A DNA stretch of 64,000 bases, taken from assembly GCF_000010805.1 (NCBI RefSeq), contig NC_012520.1:186001-250000 (forward strand), read 5' to 3'. Every line of letters starts with the position of its first letter. The first letter of the stretch is position 1. Shown here piece by piece: positions 46,596-55,167 of the stretch. Source of the stretch: Rhodococcus opacus B4 (GTDB taxonomy: Bacteria; Actinomycetota; Actinomycetes; Mycobacteriales; Mycobacteriaceae). Made by a program: the position numbers and the translations under genes. The notes beneath the pieces are model-generated. The model searched no databases, was not told the DNA's origin, and saw only the letters and a list, made by a program, of their open reading frames with translations.

Positions 46596-47465
46596 TTATC
46601 CGGCGACGGGGGAACGGCGTTCGAGGAAGACGGTGTCGCGCCAGATGCCGTCGAGTCGGGCGATGCGTTCGCGGACGCCGATGGTGCGGAATCCGGCGGA
46701 GTGGTGAAGGGCGATGCTGGCCCGGTTCTCCGGGAAGATCGAGGTCTGCAAGGTCCATATCCCGGCTTCGTCGGCGGCGATGACCTGGGTGCGCAGCAGG
46801 GTCTTGCCGACGCCGCGTCCGCGCATCCCGTCGGCGACGTAGACGGAGTTCTCGGCTACGCCTCGATAGCAGTCCCGCCCGGAGGTCGGACTCAGTGCGG
46901 CCCAGCCGACCACGACGCCGTCGATCTCGGCGACCCACCGATGCCCGGGCAGCCATTGGGCGTCCAGGGTTTCCCGGGTAGGGACCTCGGTGGTGAAGGT
47001 GGCGGTGCGAGTGGCGATGCCCTCACCGTAGATGCGGCGGACGTCGTCCCAGTCCTGTTCCGTCATGGGGCGCACGGTCACGTCGTCGGGGAGGTCGTCC
47101 GGGCAGCACGGCCGCGGGGTCAGCACGCCCATGACCGCGTCGGCGGCGTGCGGGAGTCCGGTGCAGCAGGAGGGGTTGACCGTGACGACGGTGCTGGTGC
47201 GGTCCTTGTGGACGGAGACGAACCCGACGTCGGCAAGCTTGCGCACGTGGTGCGAGATGGTGGGCTGACCGATGCCCAGGGCCTCGGCCAGCTCACCCAC
47301 GGTGATCCCAGCCGGGCGGGAGGCGACCTGATGAAGCAACCGCACCCGGGTGGGATCGGCCAGGCAGGCGAACCAGCCGGCGTAGGTGACCGCGTCCTCC
47401 GGCGCCAACGCATCCACCTGCGCGGTGCCGGGGGTGCGGACGGCCGGCATGTCCAGGGAAGTCAT
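46596..47465 (-). CDS. ArsR-ArsN fusion (repressor + GNAT acetyltransferase)
   Basis: From ATG 47465 (MTSLDMPAVRTPGTAQVDAL) the 289-residue protein joins an ArsR winged helix (CLADPTRVRLLHQVASRPAG, then GIGQPTISHHVRKLADVGFV) to a GNAT domain (VTVRPMTEQDWDDVRRIYGE, WAALSPTSGRDCYRGVAENS, GMRGRGVGKTLL). Cys pairs in NPSCCTG and PRPCCPDD lie at the junction and could bind As(III). ArsN enzymes acetylate the arsenical phosphinothricin mimic arsinothricin. Fusion to the repressor links sensing and detoxification. It is divergent from a flavoprotein gene. Confidence 0.88.
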   Translation of the reverse strand: MTSLDMPAVRTPGTAQVDALAPEDAVTYAGWFACLADPTRVRLLHQVASRPAGITVGELAEALGIGQPTISHHVRKLADVGFVSVHKDRTSTVVTVNPSCCTGLPHAADAVMGVLTPRPCCPDDLPDDVTVRPMTEQDWDDVRRIYGEGIATRTATFTTEVPTRETLDAQWLPGHRWVAEIDGVVVGWAALSPTSGRDCYRGVAENSVYVADGMRGRGVGKTLLRTQVIAADEAGIWTLQTSIFPENRASIALHHSAGFRTIGVRERIARLDGIWRDTVFLERRSPVAG

Positions 47466-47485
47466 GCCCGTCACTATATCGACAT

Positions 47486-47519
47486 CCATCGATGGTTGTA
47501 TTAATCGACGATCATCGAT
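47486..47519. promoter_or_regulatory. ArsR-type operator
   Basis: CCATCGATGG (47486-47495) is a perfect 10-base palindrome, followed by ATCGACGATCATCGAT (47504-47519), palindromic in 14 of 16 positions. Both lie in the divergent gap between the ArsR-ArsN fusion and the flavoprotein, and two further ATCGATGAA copies precede the flavoprotein start. They are the probable sites of the fusion's ArsR part. Confidence 0.65.
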
Positions 47520-47568
47520 ACTTTCCGACGTTAGAGGATCGATGAACGTCGATGAAAGGATTATCCAG

Positions 47569-48912
47569 ATGAACACCTTGCCCGTAGTCGTCGTAGGCGC
47601 CGGCCCGATCGGCCTCGCAGCCGCGGCACAATTGCGTGAGCGCGGCCTGACCCCGCTGGTCTTCGAACGCGGCCCGGTGGCCGGTGCGGCGATCTCCGAG
47701 TGGAACCACGTGCGGCTGTTCTCCCGCTGGGGTGAGCTGATCGACCCCGCCGCCCGCCGCCTGCTCGACGCCACCGGCTGGGTGGCCCCGGACGACGAGG
47801 CGTACCCGACCGGCCAGGACTGGACCCGCGACTACCTTTCGCCGCTGGCCGCCGCCCTCGGCGACATCGTGCAGCTGGGAACCGAGGTGGTCGGCGTGGC
47901 CCGCCGCGGCCGCGACCGGGTCGTCGACGCCGGCCGCGACACCGAACCGCTCTCGGTGCACCTGCGCCGCGCCGACGGCACCGCGGACCGCATCCTCGCG
48001 CAGGCCGTCATCGACGCCTCCGGCACCTGGACCACCCCCAACCCCCTCGGCGGCGAAGGCCTGCCCGCACTCGGCGAGAAGTCCGCGGCCGACCGGATCG
48101 AGTACCGGGTGCCGAACATCGACGACCCCGAGGTGCGGGCCCGGTACGCGGGCAAGCACATCGTGATCGCCGGCAGCGGGCACTCGGCGCTGACCGCCAT
48201 CGTCGCGTTGGCCGATCTGGAGAAGCAGGCGCCGGGTACCCGGATCAGCTGGGTGCTGCGCCGCGGCGATGCCGGCTCCACCTTCGGCGGCGGCGAGGAC
48301 GATCAGCTGCCCGCCCGCGGCGCCCTCGGATTGCGCGCCAAGGCGGCGGTCGACGACGGGCTGTTGCAGGTGGTTCCCGGATTCCGCACCGCAGCCATCG
48401 AGTCCCACGGTGAGCGGGTGGTGTTGGTGTCCGACACCGGAGCCCGGATCGAGGACGTCGATCGGGTGGTGGTGCTGACCGGGTTCCGGCCCGATTTGTC
48501 CTGGCTCTCGGAGATTCGCCTGGGCCTGGATCCGGTGCTGCAGGCGCCGGTGGAGTTGGCGCCGCTGATCGATCCGAACGTGCATTCCTGCGGCACCGTC
48601 TACCCACACGGGGTCGCCGAACTGTCGCATCCGGAGCCGAATGTGTTCCTGGTCGGGATGAAAAGCTACGGCCGCGCCCCGACATTCCTGGCGATGACCG
48701 GGTACGAGCAGGTCCGCTCCATCGCCGCCGCCCTGGCGGGCGACCACGACGCCGCCGCCCGGGTGGAGCTCACCCTGCCGGAGACCGGAGTCTGCGGCGG
48801 AGCCGGGGTCTTCGACGACCCCGACACCCCCGCGGCAGCGGAAGAGTCCGTGGGGTGCTGCGTCGCCCCGGACCCGCAGCTGATCACCCTGTCCGCCCGC
48901 GCGGGCGGATAA
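47569..48912 (+). CDS. FAD-dependent oxidoreductase of arsenic-type operon
   Basis: The ATG at 47569 follows gaaagga and gives a 447-residue flavoprotein with two Rossmann motifs: VVVVGAGPIGLAAAAQLRER at the start (FAD) and HIVIAGSGHSALTAIVALAD in the middle (NADPH). It ends with Cys-rich VCGGAGVFDD and VGCCVAPDP. Similar proteins accompany ArsR/ArsN and an MFS carrier in Actinobacteria, where ArsO-type monooxygenation of arsenicals is suspected. The next gene starts 3 bases later. Confidence 0.82.
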   Translation: MNTLPVVVVGAGPIGLAAAAQLRERGLTPLVFERGPVAGAAISEWNHVRLFSRWGELIDPAARRLLDATGWVAPDDEAYPTGQDWTRDYLSPLAAALGDIVQLGTEVVGVARRGRDRVVDAGRDTEPLSVHLRRADGTADRILAQAVIDASGTWTTPNPLGGEGLPALGEKSAADRIEYRVPNIDDPEVRARYAGKHIVIAGSGHSALTAIVALADLEKQAPGTRISWVLRRGDAGSTFGGGEDDQLPARGALGLRAKAAVDDGLLQVVPGFRTAAIESHGERVVLVSDTGARIEDVDRVVVLTGFRPDLSWLSEIRLGLDPVLQAPVELAPLIDPNVHSCGTVYPHGVAELSHPEPNVFLVGMKSYGRAPTFLAMTGYEQVRSIAAALAGDHDAAARVELTLPETGVCGGAGVFDDPDTPAAAEESVGCCVAPDPQLITLSARAGG

Positions 48913-48915
48913 CCG

Positions 48916-50151
48916 ATGGCCCCGACCACGACCCTGCCGCAGAACACCCCGACGCTCGCCGAGGGTGGTCTGCGACGGGTCCTTGCGGTGCTCTGCCTGA
49001 CCGAGATCACCAGCTGGGGCATCCTCTACTACGCGTTTCCGGTGCTGTCGGTGTCCATTTCGGCCGACACCGGGTGGTCCCTGCCGGTGATCGTGGCGGC
49101 GTTCTCCCTGTCCCAGCTCGCCGCCGCGCTGACCGGGATCCCGGTCGGACGGATCATCGACCGGTTCGGGCCGCGGGCTGTGATGACCGCCGGATCCGTC
49201 CTCGCCGTCCCCGCGCTGCTGGTTGTCGCGGCCGCCCCGAACCTGCCGACCTTCTACGCCGGGTGGCTCGCTGCCGGGATCGCGATGGGCGCGGTGCTGT
49301 ATCCGCCCGCGTTCGCGGCGCTGACCCGCTGGTACGGCGACGGCTACGTCAAGGCGCTGATGATCCTCACCCTCGCCGCCGGGTTGGCCAGCACGGTGTT
49401 CGCCCCGCTCACCGCGGCCTTGGTCGACCGGTACGACTGGCGGACCACCTATCTCGTCCTCGCCGCCATCCTGGCCGTCATCACCGTGCCCGGGCACCTG
49501 CTCGGCCTGCGCGGGCGGTGGCCGCACCCACCCACCCCAGTGGGGGACCATCCGGTCGATCACCGGGATGCCTCTCGCAGCCGCGCGTTCCTCGCCCTCG
49601 TCATCGCACTGAGTCTCAGGGCGTTCGCCGCGTTCGCCGGGGTGTTCAACCTGGTGCCACTGCTGATCGAGCAGGGCTTCTCCCCGTCCCTCGCGGCCCT
49701 GACGTTGGGGTTGGGTGGGGCCGGTCAGGTCCTCGGCCGCCTCGGCTACCTCCCGATCGCCGCCCGCACCACCGCCCGCACCCGGATCGTGGTGATCCTC
49801 GCCGCCACCGCCGCCAGCACCGCATTGCTGGGGATCGCCTCCACCACTGCCGCGTTGATCGGGGTGGCGATCGGGGCCGGGCTGATCCGCGGGATCTTCA
49901 CCCTGATCCAGGCCACCGCGATCACCGACCGATGGGGCGCCACCCACTACGGTCGCCTCAATGGGCTCATGTCCGCCCCGGTGGTCATCGTCATGGCACT
50001 GGCCCCCTGGGCCGGAACCGCACTGTCGGCGCGGACCGGGAGCTACGCCCACGCCTACCTGATCCTCGCCGCCCTCGCCGTAGTCGCCTCCCTCATCGGC
50101 GCCGCCAGCATCCCCCGGCATCGGCGCCACGATGCCGCCACCACTACCTGA
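48916..50151 (+). CDS. MFS transporter of arsenic-type operon
   Basis: The 411-residue protein has twelve predicted helices and MFS motifs (GIPVGRIIDRFGPRAVMTAG after helix 2; LAAGLASTVFAPLTAALVDR). It follows the flavoprotein gene with a 3-base gap, so the two form an operon. It probably exports the product made by the flavoprotein or acetyltransferase; the identity of the substrate is not shown by the sequence. Confidence 0.85.
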   Translation: MAPTTTLPQNTPTLAEGGLRRVLAVLCLTEITSWGILYYAFPVLSVSISADTGWSLPVIVAAFSLSQLAAALTGIPVGRIIDRFGPRAVMTAGSVLAVPALLVVAAAPNLPTFYAGWLAAGIAMGAVLYPPAFAALTRWYGDGYVKALMILTLAAGLASTVFAPLTAALVDRYDWRTTYLVLAAILAVITVPGHLLGLRGRWPHPPTPVGDHPVDHRDASRSRAFLALVIALSLRAFAAFAGVFNLVPLLIEQGFSPSLAALTLGLGGAGQVLGRLGYLPIAARTTARTRIVVILAATAASTALLGIASTTAALIGVAIGAGLIRGIFTLIQATAITDRWGATHYGRLNGLMSAPVVIVMALAPWAGTALSARTGSYAHAYLILAALAVVASLIGAASIPRHRRHDAATTT

Positions 50152-50183
50152 CCCTCTCGACAACCCTGGAAGGGACAACTGAA

Positions 50184-50288
50184 TTGAGCGACTACAACGT
50201 CCTCGTCGTCGGCGGCTGGCAGTCCGGCCTGGCCGCCGCCCATCACGCACTGCGCCGCGGCCTGAAACCGGCGATCCTCGAGGCCTGA
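50184..50288 (+). pseudogene. N-terminal stub of a flavin monooxygenase (ArsO-like)
   Basis: A TTG with a ribosome-binding site (ggaaggg) opens LSDYNVLVVGGWQSGLAAAH, then HALRRGLKPAILEA and a TGA. This is the FAD-binding start of an ArsO-like monooxygenase (family consensus VVGGGQSG) cut after 34 residues. The rest of the gene has been lost, and a drug-type ABC exporter follows. Confidence 0.7.
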
Positions 50289-50390
50289 TTCGGCGGTGGG
50301 CGCGTCCAACGCGAAGTTGCTTCGTCTGAGGAAGCGGACTCTCATCCAGAACCGGGTGAGAGCACACCTTCTTTCGAGAGGAACCCTCCG

Positions 50391-50462
50391 ATGACCACCC
50401 ACCTGTTCTCTCCCCCCGGAACCGGCCTCGAGGCCGGCGGCCACGGCGGGGGTGTGAGATGA
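50391..50462 (+). CDS. 23-residue leader ORF coupled to ABC exporter
   Basis: An ATG after gagaggaac encodes MTTHLFSPPGTGLEAGGHGG then GVR. Its TGA overlaps the ATG of the ABC ATPase gene (ATGA), so it is translationally coupled. A role as a regulatory leader is possible; the peptide itself has no recognisable domain. Confidence 0.4.
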   Translation: MTTHLFSPPGTGLEAGGHGGGVR

Positions 50463-51382
50463 CCGCCCCCGCCGTCCTCGTCGAGGATCTGCACGTCGCC
50501 TTCGGCAAGAACTGGGCCCTCGACGGTGTCGACTTGGAGGCTGCCGCGGGGACCACGCTCGGTGTGCTCGGCCACAACGGTGCCGGCAAGACCACCCTGA
50601 TCCGCACGCTGACCACCCTGGTGCGTCCCACCATCGGCCGCGTGCATATCGAGGACCTGGACGTCGTCGCCGACGCCACCGAGGTCCGCCGCCGGATCGG
50701 GGTGACCTGCCAATACGCCGGTCTCGACGAATTCCTCACCGCCCGAGAGAATCTGGAGCTGATCGGCCGCCTGACCGGGCTGCGGCGCACCGCCCGCGCG
50801 CGGGCCGACGCGCTGATCGACCGGCTCGGTCTGGACGAGTACGCGGCTCGGCGGGTAGGGGAACTCTCCGGGGGCTCGCGCCGCCGGATCGATCTGGCCG
50901 CCAGTCTCGTCGGATCCCCGTCGCTGCTGTTCCTGGACGAGCCGACCACGGGCCTGGACCCCCTCGCCCGCGCCGGGCTGTGGGACGTCGTGGACGAGCT
51001 CACCGACGCGGGCACCACGGTCGTGCTCACCACCCAGTACCTCGAGGAGGCGGACCGGCTCGCCGACCACATCGTGGTCCTCAGCCGGGGCCGGGTCGCT
51101 GCCCGCGGCACCCCCGCCGAGCTGAAACGGATCGTCGGCGGCAAGGTCGTCAGCGCGACGGTCCCCGCCCATCAGCTCGCCGCGCTGCCGTTCATCCCGG
51201 ACGCCGACAGGGTCGACGACAACCGGGTTCGGGCGTCGGTCACCGTCGACGACGCCCCCGCCGCGATCGCGCTGGTCGCCGACCTGCACGACCGCGGCAT
51301 CGAGGTCACCGACCTGGACGTAGCTTCCCCGAGCCTCGACGACGTCTTCACCCACCTCGCCCACACAGGAGCCCACAAATGA
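50459..51382 (+). CDS. ABC exporter ATPase (DrrA-like)
   Basis: The 307-residue protein has Walker A GHNGAGKTTL, Q-loop VTCQYAGLDEFLTARENLEL, signature LSGGSRRRIDLAASL, Walker B LLFLDEPTTGLDP and H-region VVLTTQYLEEADRL. The C-terminal extension (LDDVFTHLAHTGAHK) is typical of DrrA-type ATPases that export drugs or lipids. It overlaps the permease gene by 4 bases. Confidence 0.94.
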   Translation: MTAPAVLVEDLHVAFGKNWALDGVDLEAAAGTTLGVLGHNGAGKTTLIRTLTTLVRPTIGRVHIEDLDVVADATEVRRRIGVTCQYAGLDEFLTARENLELIGRLTGLRRTARARADALIDRLGLDEYAARRVGELSGGSRRRIDLAASLVGSPSLLFLDEPTTGLDPLARAGLWDVVDELTDAGTTVVLTTQYLEEADRLADHIVVLSRGRVAARGTPAELKRIVGGKVVSATVPAHQLAALPFIPDADRVDDNRVRASVTVDDAPAAIALVADLHDRGIEVTDLDVASPSLDDVFTHLAHTGAHK

Positions 51383-52185
51383 CCACCACTAACGCGATCG
51401 GGCGGCCCTCGGCCTTGGACCAGCTCGCCGCGCTCACCGTCCGGAACCTGCGCACCAGCGCACGTGTTCCGCAGCTGTTGATGTTCTCGCTGACCATGCC
51501 GATGGCGATGCTGGTGCTGTTCAGTCAGGTGTTCCGCAGCGTCGCGGCCGGACCCAGCTTTCCGGCCGGGGTCAGTTACATCGTCTTCCTCACTCCGGCG
51601 ATGCTCGCCGTCTCCACCGTGATGGCCGGCACCAACGCCGGAGTGTCCGCCGCGATCGATCACACCAACGGCCTGCATGACCGCTTCGCTGCCCTGCCGA
51701 TGCGGGCGGCGTTGACGGGGGTGGCTCGCACCATCAACGAGGCCGTCTTCACCCTCGCCCGGGCTGCGTTGCTCGGGATCGCCGCCGTGGCTTTGGGTTT
51801 CGAGTTCCACGGCACCGCCGGTGATGCCGTCGCCGCGGTCATCGTGCTGGTGGTGCTGGCCGGGGCGATGAGCGCCCTGTTCGGGCTGATCGGGGACCGG
51901 CTCCGTCGGCCGGACGTGGTCCAGTTCGCCGGGATGATGGTGATGATGCCGCTGATGTTCGTCTCGAGTGCGTTCGCGCCGATCGAGACCATGCCCGGCT
52001 GGATGCAGGCCATGGCGACGGTGAATCCGGTCGCGCACGCCACCGACGCCCTGCGCGGCCACGTCCTCGGCACCGCCACCGCCGGCGACACCGCCGCAGC
52101 CCTGGTTGCGGCGATCGGGTTGTGGGCGGTGGTGACCGCCGTGCCCGCCTTCACCCGCGTGGTTCGGTCCGCACGCACCCGCTGA
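51379..52185 (+). CDS. ABC-2 type permease (DrrB-like)
   Basis: The 268-residue protein has six helices and the ABC-2 pattern: LRTSARVPQLLMFSLTMPMA at the start, YIVFLTPAMLAVSTVMAGTN and PLMFVSSAFAPIETMPGWMQ followed by NPVAHATDALRG near the end. It pairs with the DrrA-like ATPase. Its substrate could be an antibiotic-like compound; location in an arsenic/metal island does not settle this. Confidence 0.92.
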   Translation: MTTTNAIGRPSALDQLAALTVRNLRTSARVPQLLMFSLTMPMAMLVLFSQVFRSVAAGPSFPAGVSYIVFLTPAMLAVSTVMAGTNAGVSAAIDHTNGLHDRFAALPMRAALTGVARTINEAVFTLARAALLGIAAVALGFEFHGTAGDAVAAVIVLVVLAGAMSALFGLIGDRLRRPDVVQFAGMMVMMPLMFVSSAFAPIETMPGWMQAMATVNPVAHATDALRGHVLGTATAGDTAAALVAAIGLWAVVTAVPAFTRVVRSARTR

Positions 52186-52271
52186 ACGACGACACCCCGC
52201 CCTGTCCTCCCTCCCAAGGATGGGTCGGGTTCTTCGTGTCTGCTGTCCGTCCGGATCCGGGCACTCCTCTG

Positions 52272-52300
52272 GCCCCTACCCCGGTGGAGGGGGTAGAGGC
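52272..52300 (+). terminator. Terminator-like hairpin after ABC exporter
   Basis: CCCCTACCCC pairs with GGGGTAGAGG across a short GGTGGA loop, about 86 bases after the permease stop. It is GC-rich without a T-run. It separates the exporter from a small minus-strand ORF. Confidence 0.5.
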
Positions 52301-52351
52301 TGAGAGAGTGCTGTGGTCAGCGGATGCGCCCGGTGCGGGCGTCGACGGCGC

Positions 52352-52444
52352 TCATGCGGCGGCGTCGAGCAGATGCAATTCCTCCGCCACGATCAGATCG
52401 ACCTCTTCGTCGGTCAGGCCCGACAACAGATGTGTGGTCAGCAT
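52352..52444 (-). CDS. 30-residue acidic peptide
   Basis: An ATG preceded by gaggtgagagc encodes MLTTHLLSGLTDEEVDLIVA then EELHLLDAAA. It is acidic and helical in appearance and has no known domain. It is divergent from the SigZ-like gene across a 214-base gap. The peptide may be a small regulator of that sigma factor, but this is speculation. Confidence 0.45.
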   Translation of the reverse strand: MLTTHLLSGLTDEEVDLIVAEELHLLDAAA

Positions 52445-52658
52445 CGCTCTCACCTCCTCACCGCGCTTCTACTGGTACGTCGAACCGGAGAACCCGGAAT
52501 CGACATCGACACCCATACAGACGAGGAACTTCGGATTCGGACGCAGGTGCGTCCGATGACGGTCAATGTCGTCCGTACCTCTGGAACGACCCTGACCCAG
52601 GGGGTCGCCACCGCGCCTCGGGGCGGGGATCCTGTAAGACGGAGAGGAACCACAGATC

Positions 52659-53288
52659 ATGAACGAGGACACGGCCACCACCGCGACGACACCGCAGTCG
52701 GCACCAGCTGATCTCGACCAGCTCTGGCGCCGCTTCTCGAGCGACTTGCGGGCCTTCATCGCCCGCCGGGTCTCACGGCCCGAGGACGCCGACGACATTC
52801 TGTCGATCGTGTTCCTGCGGATGGCGAAGAGCCTGGACAACCTGCGCGAGCAGGACCGGCTCCTGGGGTGGATGTATGCCATCACCCGCAACGCGATCAC
52901 CGACTACTACCGGTCCGCGCCCCATCGGCGGGAGCTGGCCGTCGACACTGTCCCCGACAACCCGCGCGAGGGCGAACCGGACGACGACGAGACGGCGGAG
53001 AAGGAACTCGCCTCCTGCCTGGTGCCGATGCTCTCCGGACTGCCCGCCGAGCAGGCCGCGGCGGTGAAGATGGTCGACCTCGACGCCCGAACCCACGCCG
53101 CCGCGGCCGGGGAGGCGGGGATTTCGGTGTCCGGCATGAAATCCCGCGTCCAACGCGGCCGTGCCACCCTCCAGGCCCGACTGCACGCCTGCTGTGAGAT
53201 CAGCCAGGACCGGACCGGTCACGTGCACGACTACCAGCCCCGCAGCGGATCCTGCGCCTGCGGCGCCCCCTCACCCGCGGACCAGTAG
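52659..53288 (+). CDS. sigZ: SigZ-like ECF RNA polymerase sigma factor with Cys-rich tail
   Basis: The 209-residue protein has region 2 (LRAFIARRVSRPEDADDILS, then LLGWMYAITRNAITDYYRSA) and region 4 (AAGEAGISVSGMKSRVQRGR). This SigZ layout is seen in arsenic/mercury-linked sigma factors. The C-terminus ends HACCEISQDRTGHVHDYQ and CACGAP, a Cys/His cluster that may sense metal. No anti-sigma gene is adjacent, so the tail itself may be the sensor. A Cys-rich 58-residue gene is convergent. Confidence 0.85.
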   Translation: MNEDTATTATTPQSAPADLDQLWRRFSSDLRAFIARRVSRPEDADDILSIVFLRMAKSLDNLREQDRLLGWMYAITRNAITDYYRSAPHRRELAVDTVPDNPREGEPDDDETAEKELASCLVPMLSGLPAEQAAAVKMVDLDARTHAAAAGEAGISVSGMKSRVQRGRATLQARLHACCEISQDRTGHVHDYQPRSGSCACGAPSPADQ

Positions 53289-53349
53289 ACCGTCACACCC
53301 GCTCGGGAGCGGCGCACCGGTAGACCGCACGGCACCACGCACAGACGAC

Positions 53350-53382
53350 GGTGCGGTGCGAGCCCAACGCTCGCACCGCACC
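53350..53382. terminator. Bidirectional terminator
   Basis: GGTGCGGTGCGAG and CTCGCACCGCACC form a perfect 13-base stem with a 7-base loop, lying between the convergent sigma-factor and Cys-rich protein genes (62 and 21 bases from their stops). It is the strongest stem in the window. Confidence 0.75.
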
Positions 53383-53402
53383 ATTGCCGGGTGAAGGACT
53401 GA

Positions 53403-53579
53403 CTACTGGCAGCCGCATCCACCACCCGCCGTCGCCGCCGGACCGCAGCACGTCGACTTCTCACTCTGGTCACAGCAGATGGCCTGCCGTTCGGTGCTGC
53501 AACACGTCGGCGCCGCAGCCTGCGGGGTTGCGTCCGTCCGATCCGTCGCCGGGTTCTCGAACTCGTGGGGGTTGGTCAT
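53403..53579 (-). CDS. 58-residue Cys-rich (metallothionein-like) protein
   Basis: From ATG 53579 with ribosome-binding site aaggag the protein opens MTNPHEFENPATDRTDATPQ. Its second half carries four Cys pairs: TCCSTE, ICCDQS, TCCGPA and GCGCQ, eight Cys in 33 residues. It would bind soft metals such as As(III), Hg, Cd or Cu(I). It is convergent with the SigZ-like gene, whose tail is also Cys-rich. I recognise no named family, although short CC-repeat proteins occur in arsenic loci. Confidence 0.7.
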   Translation of the reverse strand: MTNPHEFENPATDRTDATPQAAAPTCCSTERQAICCDQSEKSTCCGPAATAGGGCGCQ

Positions 53580-53828
53580 CGTGACTCCTTGATCCGTCGG
53601 GGTTGGATACCAGATCAGACGGAGGAGAATGGGAATGGACGCAACCCCTGGCGGTCGGAGGCGCCAGTGCAGGACGGCCGTGGCGAATTTGTTGTGGTTC
53701 AGCTACTTTCGCGAGGTTACGGGCTTCGGTGTTGCGTCGACGCAACCGGAATGAACACAATGTGGGTGAGCGAGGCTTTAGAGCGTGTCTCATGTGGATG
53801 AAGTGACGTGTGGGACATAATGTGACGC

Positions 53829-54520
53829 GTGTTAGATGGGTTGTCACTGCGGTTGGTGCCGGATGCGTTGTGGGAGATCATCGAACCGTTGATTCCGCGA
53901 TTCGCCGCGCGGCCGCAAGGAGGTGGCAGTGCACCGGTGGATGATCGGGCGGTGTTCACCGCGATCGTGTACGTGCTAACCAGTGGATGTGCGTGGCGGC
54001 ATCTGCCGCCCTCGTTCGGGGTCACCGTTCCTACCGCGCACCGAAGGTTTACCGTCTGGGCGGCGGCCGGGGTGTTCGAGAGACTGCACCGCGAGGTGCT
54101 CGACCGCCTCGGTAGCGCCGGTGAACTCGACTGGACAGCAGCAATCCTGGACGCGGCAAGCGTCCGGGCGAAAAAAGGGGGATCGCTGACCGGGCCGAGT
54201 CCGGTCGACCGCGGCAAGAAGGGATCGAAGATCCACGTCCTGTCCGAAACAAACGGAATCCCACTGGTCGTCGATGTGTCCGCGGCGAATACTCACGACA
54301 GCACGATGCTGCAACCAATGGTGGCAGCGATTCCGGCAACGAAGTCCAGGCGCGGACCACGCCGACGCAAGCCGGGAAAGCTTCGCGCCGACAAGGGCTA
54401 CGACTACGACATTCACCGACGGTGGCTGCGCGAACAAGGCATCGTCCCGCGGATCGCCCGCCGCGGCATCGAGCGAAACGACCGCCTCGGCCGGTACCGG
54501 TGGAAGATCGAACGCACCAT
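53829..54520 (+). pseudogene. IS5-family transposase, 5' part
   Basis: The GTG start opens MLDGLSLRLVPDALWEIIEP. The protein has DDE residues: Asp in WTAAILDAASVRAKKGGSLT, Asp in IPLVVDVSAANTHDS and Glu in RYRWKIERTM. It stops being transposase-like exactly at 54520, where GTGCGCC begins the intron. Read-through gives an unrelated 25-residue tail. The missing end (WLTGYRRLTIRYERHAEHFA) lies at 55953-56072. Confidence 0.85.
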
Positions 54521-55167
54521 GTGCGCCGCGAGGCGCTCTGTCGTATCCCCGGTTCAGTCGGGAAGGACTTGGAGGGAGGTTCTTGGGTCGGGTGGCTGAC
54601 CTGGATCCGAAAGGTGAAGGGGACAAGAGCATGCCAGGAAACCCGGTGGTCGGGCCCAGTGGTCGGGGCGACGCATCGGGGAGGACCCGCGTGATAGGGC
54701 GAAAGCTGGATTGCCTGAAGCCCAATCTCCAGTTGATGCAAGTTCCCATCCGCCGGAAGGACCGCTGAAACCGGTGCCGTGCTCTGTGTCGGGGTCGATG
54801 GTGACCGACACAACCTCCGGAGCGCGGAGCGACGCCCAGCGAGGGTGTTGAAGGAGATGAGTGGGCCGCCTACGTCACGCTGATACGTACGACAGAGACG
54901 AACGCGGGATCGCCTACCGGGCGCGAGCCCCAGGGCGACGGAGGCCTCGTAGTAGTCGCCGGAGTCACGACCGGCCGAGGAGGTCGGGAAAGCCGACCAC
55001 AAGGGCGAAGGAGGCCAGGTGATTGGACACGACCAGATCGGGAGGTATGCGTAATGCAGAGCGCCGAAACGATGCTGAGTGTCCTGCGTGAGCGCGGCAG
55101 ACCGCCGCATCGCCCACGCAATAGTCACCGGAGAGCCGGATGATCGGGAAACCATCAAGTCCGGTTC
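54521..55167 (+). ncRNA. Group II intron lacking its reverse transcriptase
   Basis: The insertion begins with GTGCGCC, the conserved GUGYG 5' end. Domain V is at 55133-55167: GAGCCGGA pairs with TCCGGTTC, an AG bulge and a TGAT/ATCA stem are capped by GG-GAAA-CC, and the catalytic AGC is present. The true 3' end is a little beyond, after domain VI. The RT gene normally in domain IV is reduced to a stub, so the intron could splice only with protein supplied in trans. Confidence 0.82.
55054..55143 (+). pseudogene. Stub of the intron-encoded reverse transcriptase
   Basis: ATG 55054 opens MQSAETMLSVLRERGR, the usual start of group II intron RT-maturases (MQxAExxLxVLRERGRRGLPL). It then runs directly into sequence just before domain V and stops at 55143. 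An internal deletion of more than a kilobase has removed the RT, maturase and endonuclease domains. Confidence 0.7.

Noticed and set aside
47512..51144. 1210-codon open frame on the minus strand
   Set aside because: It is the antisense shadow of the flavoprotein, MFS and ABC genes; composition is Arg/Gly/Gln-rich with no domain, typical of high-GC antisense frames.
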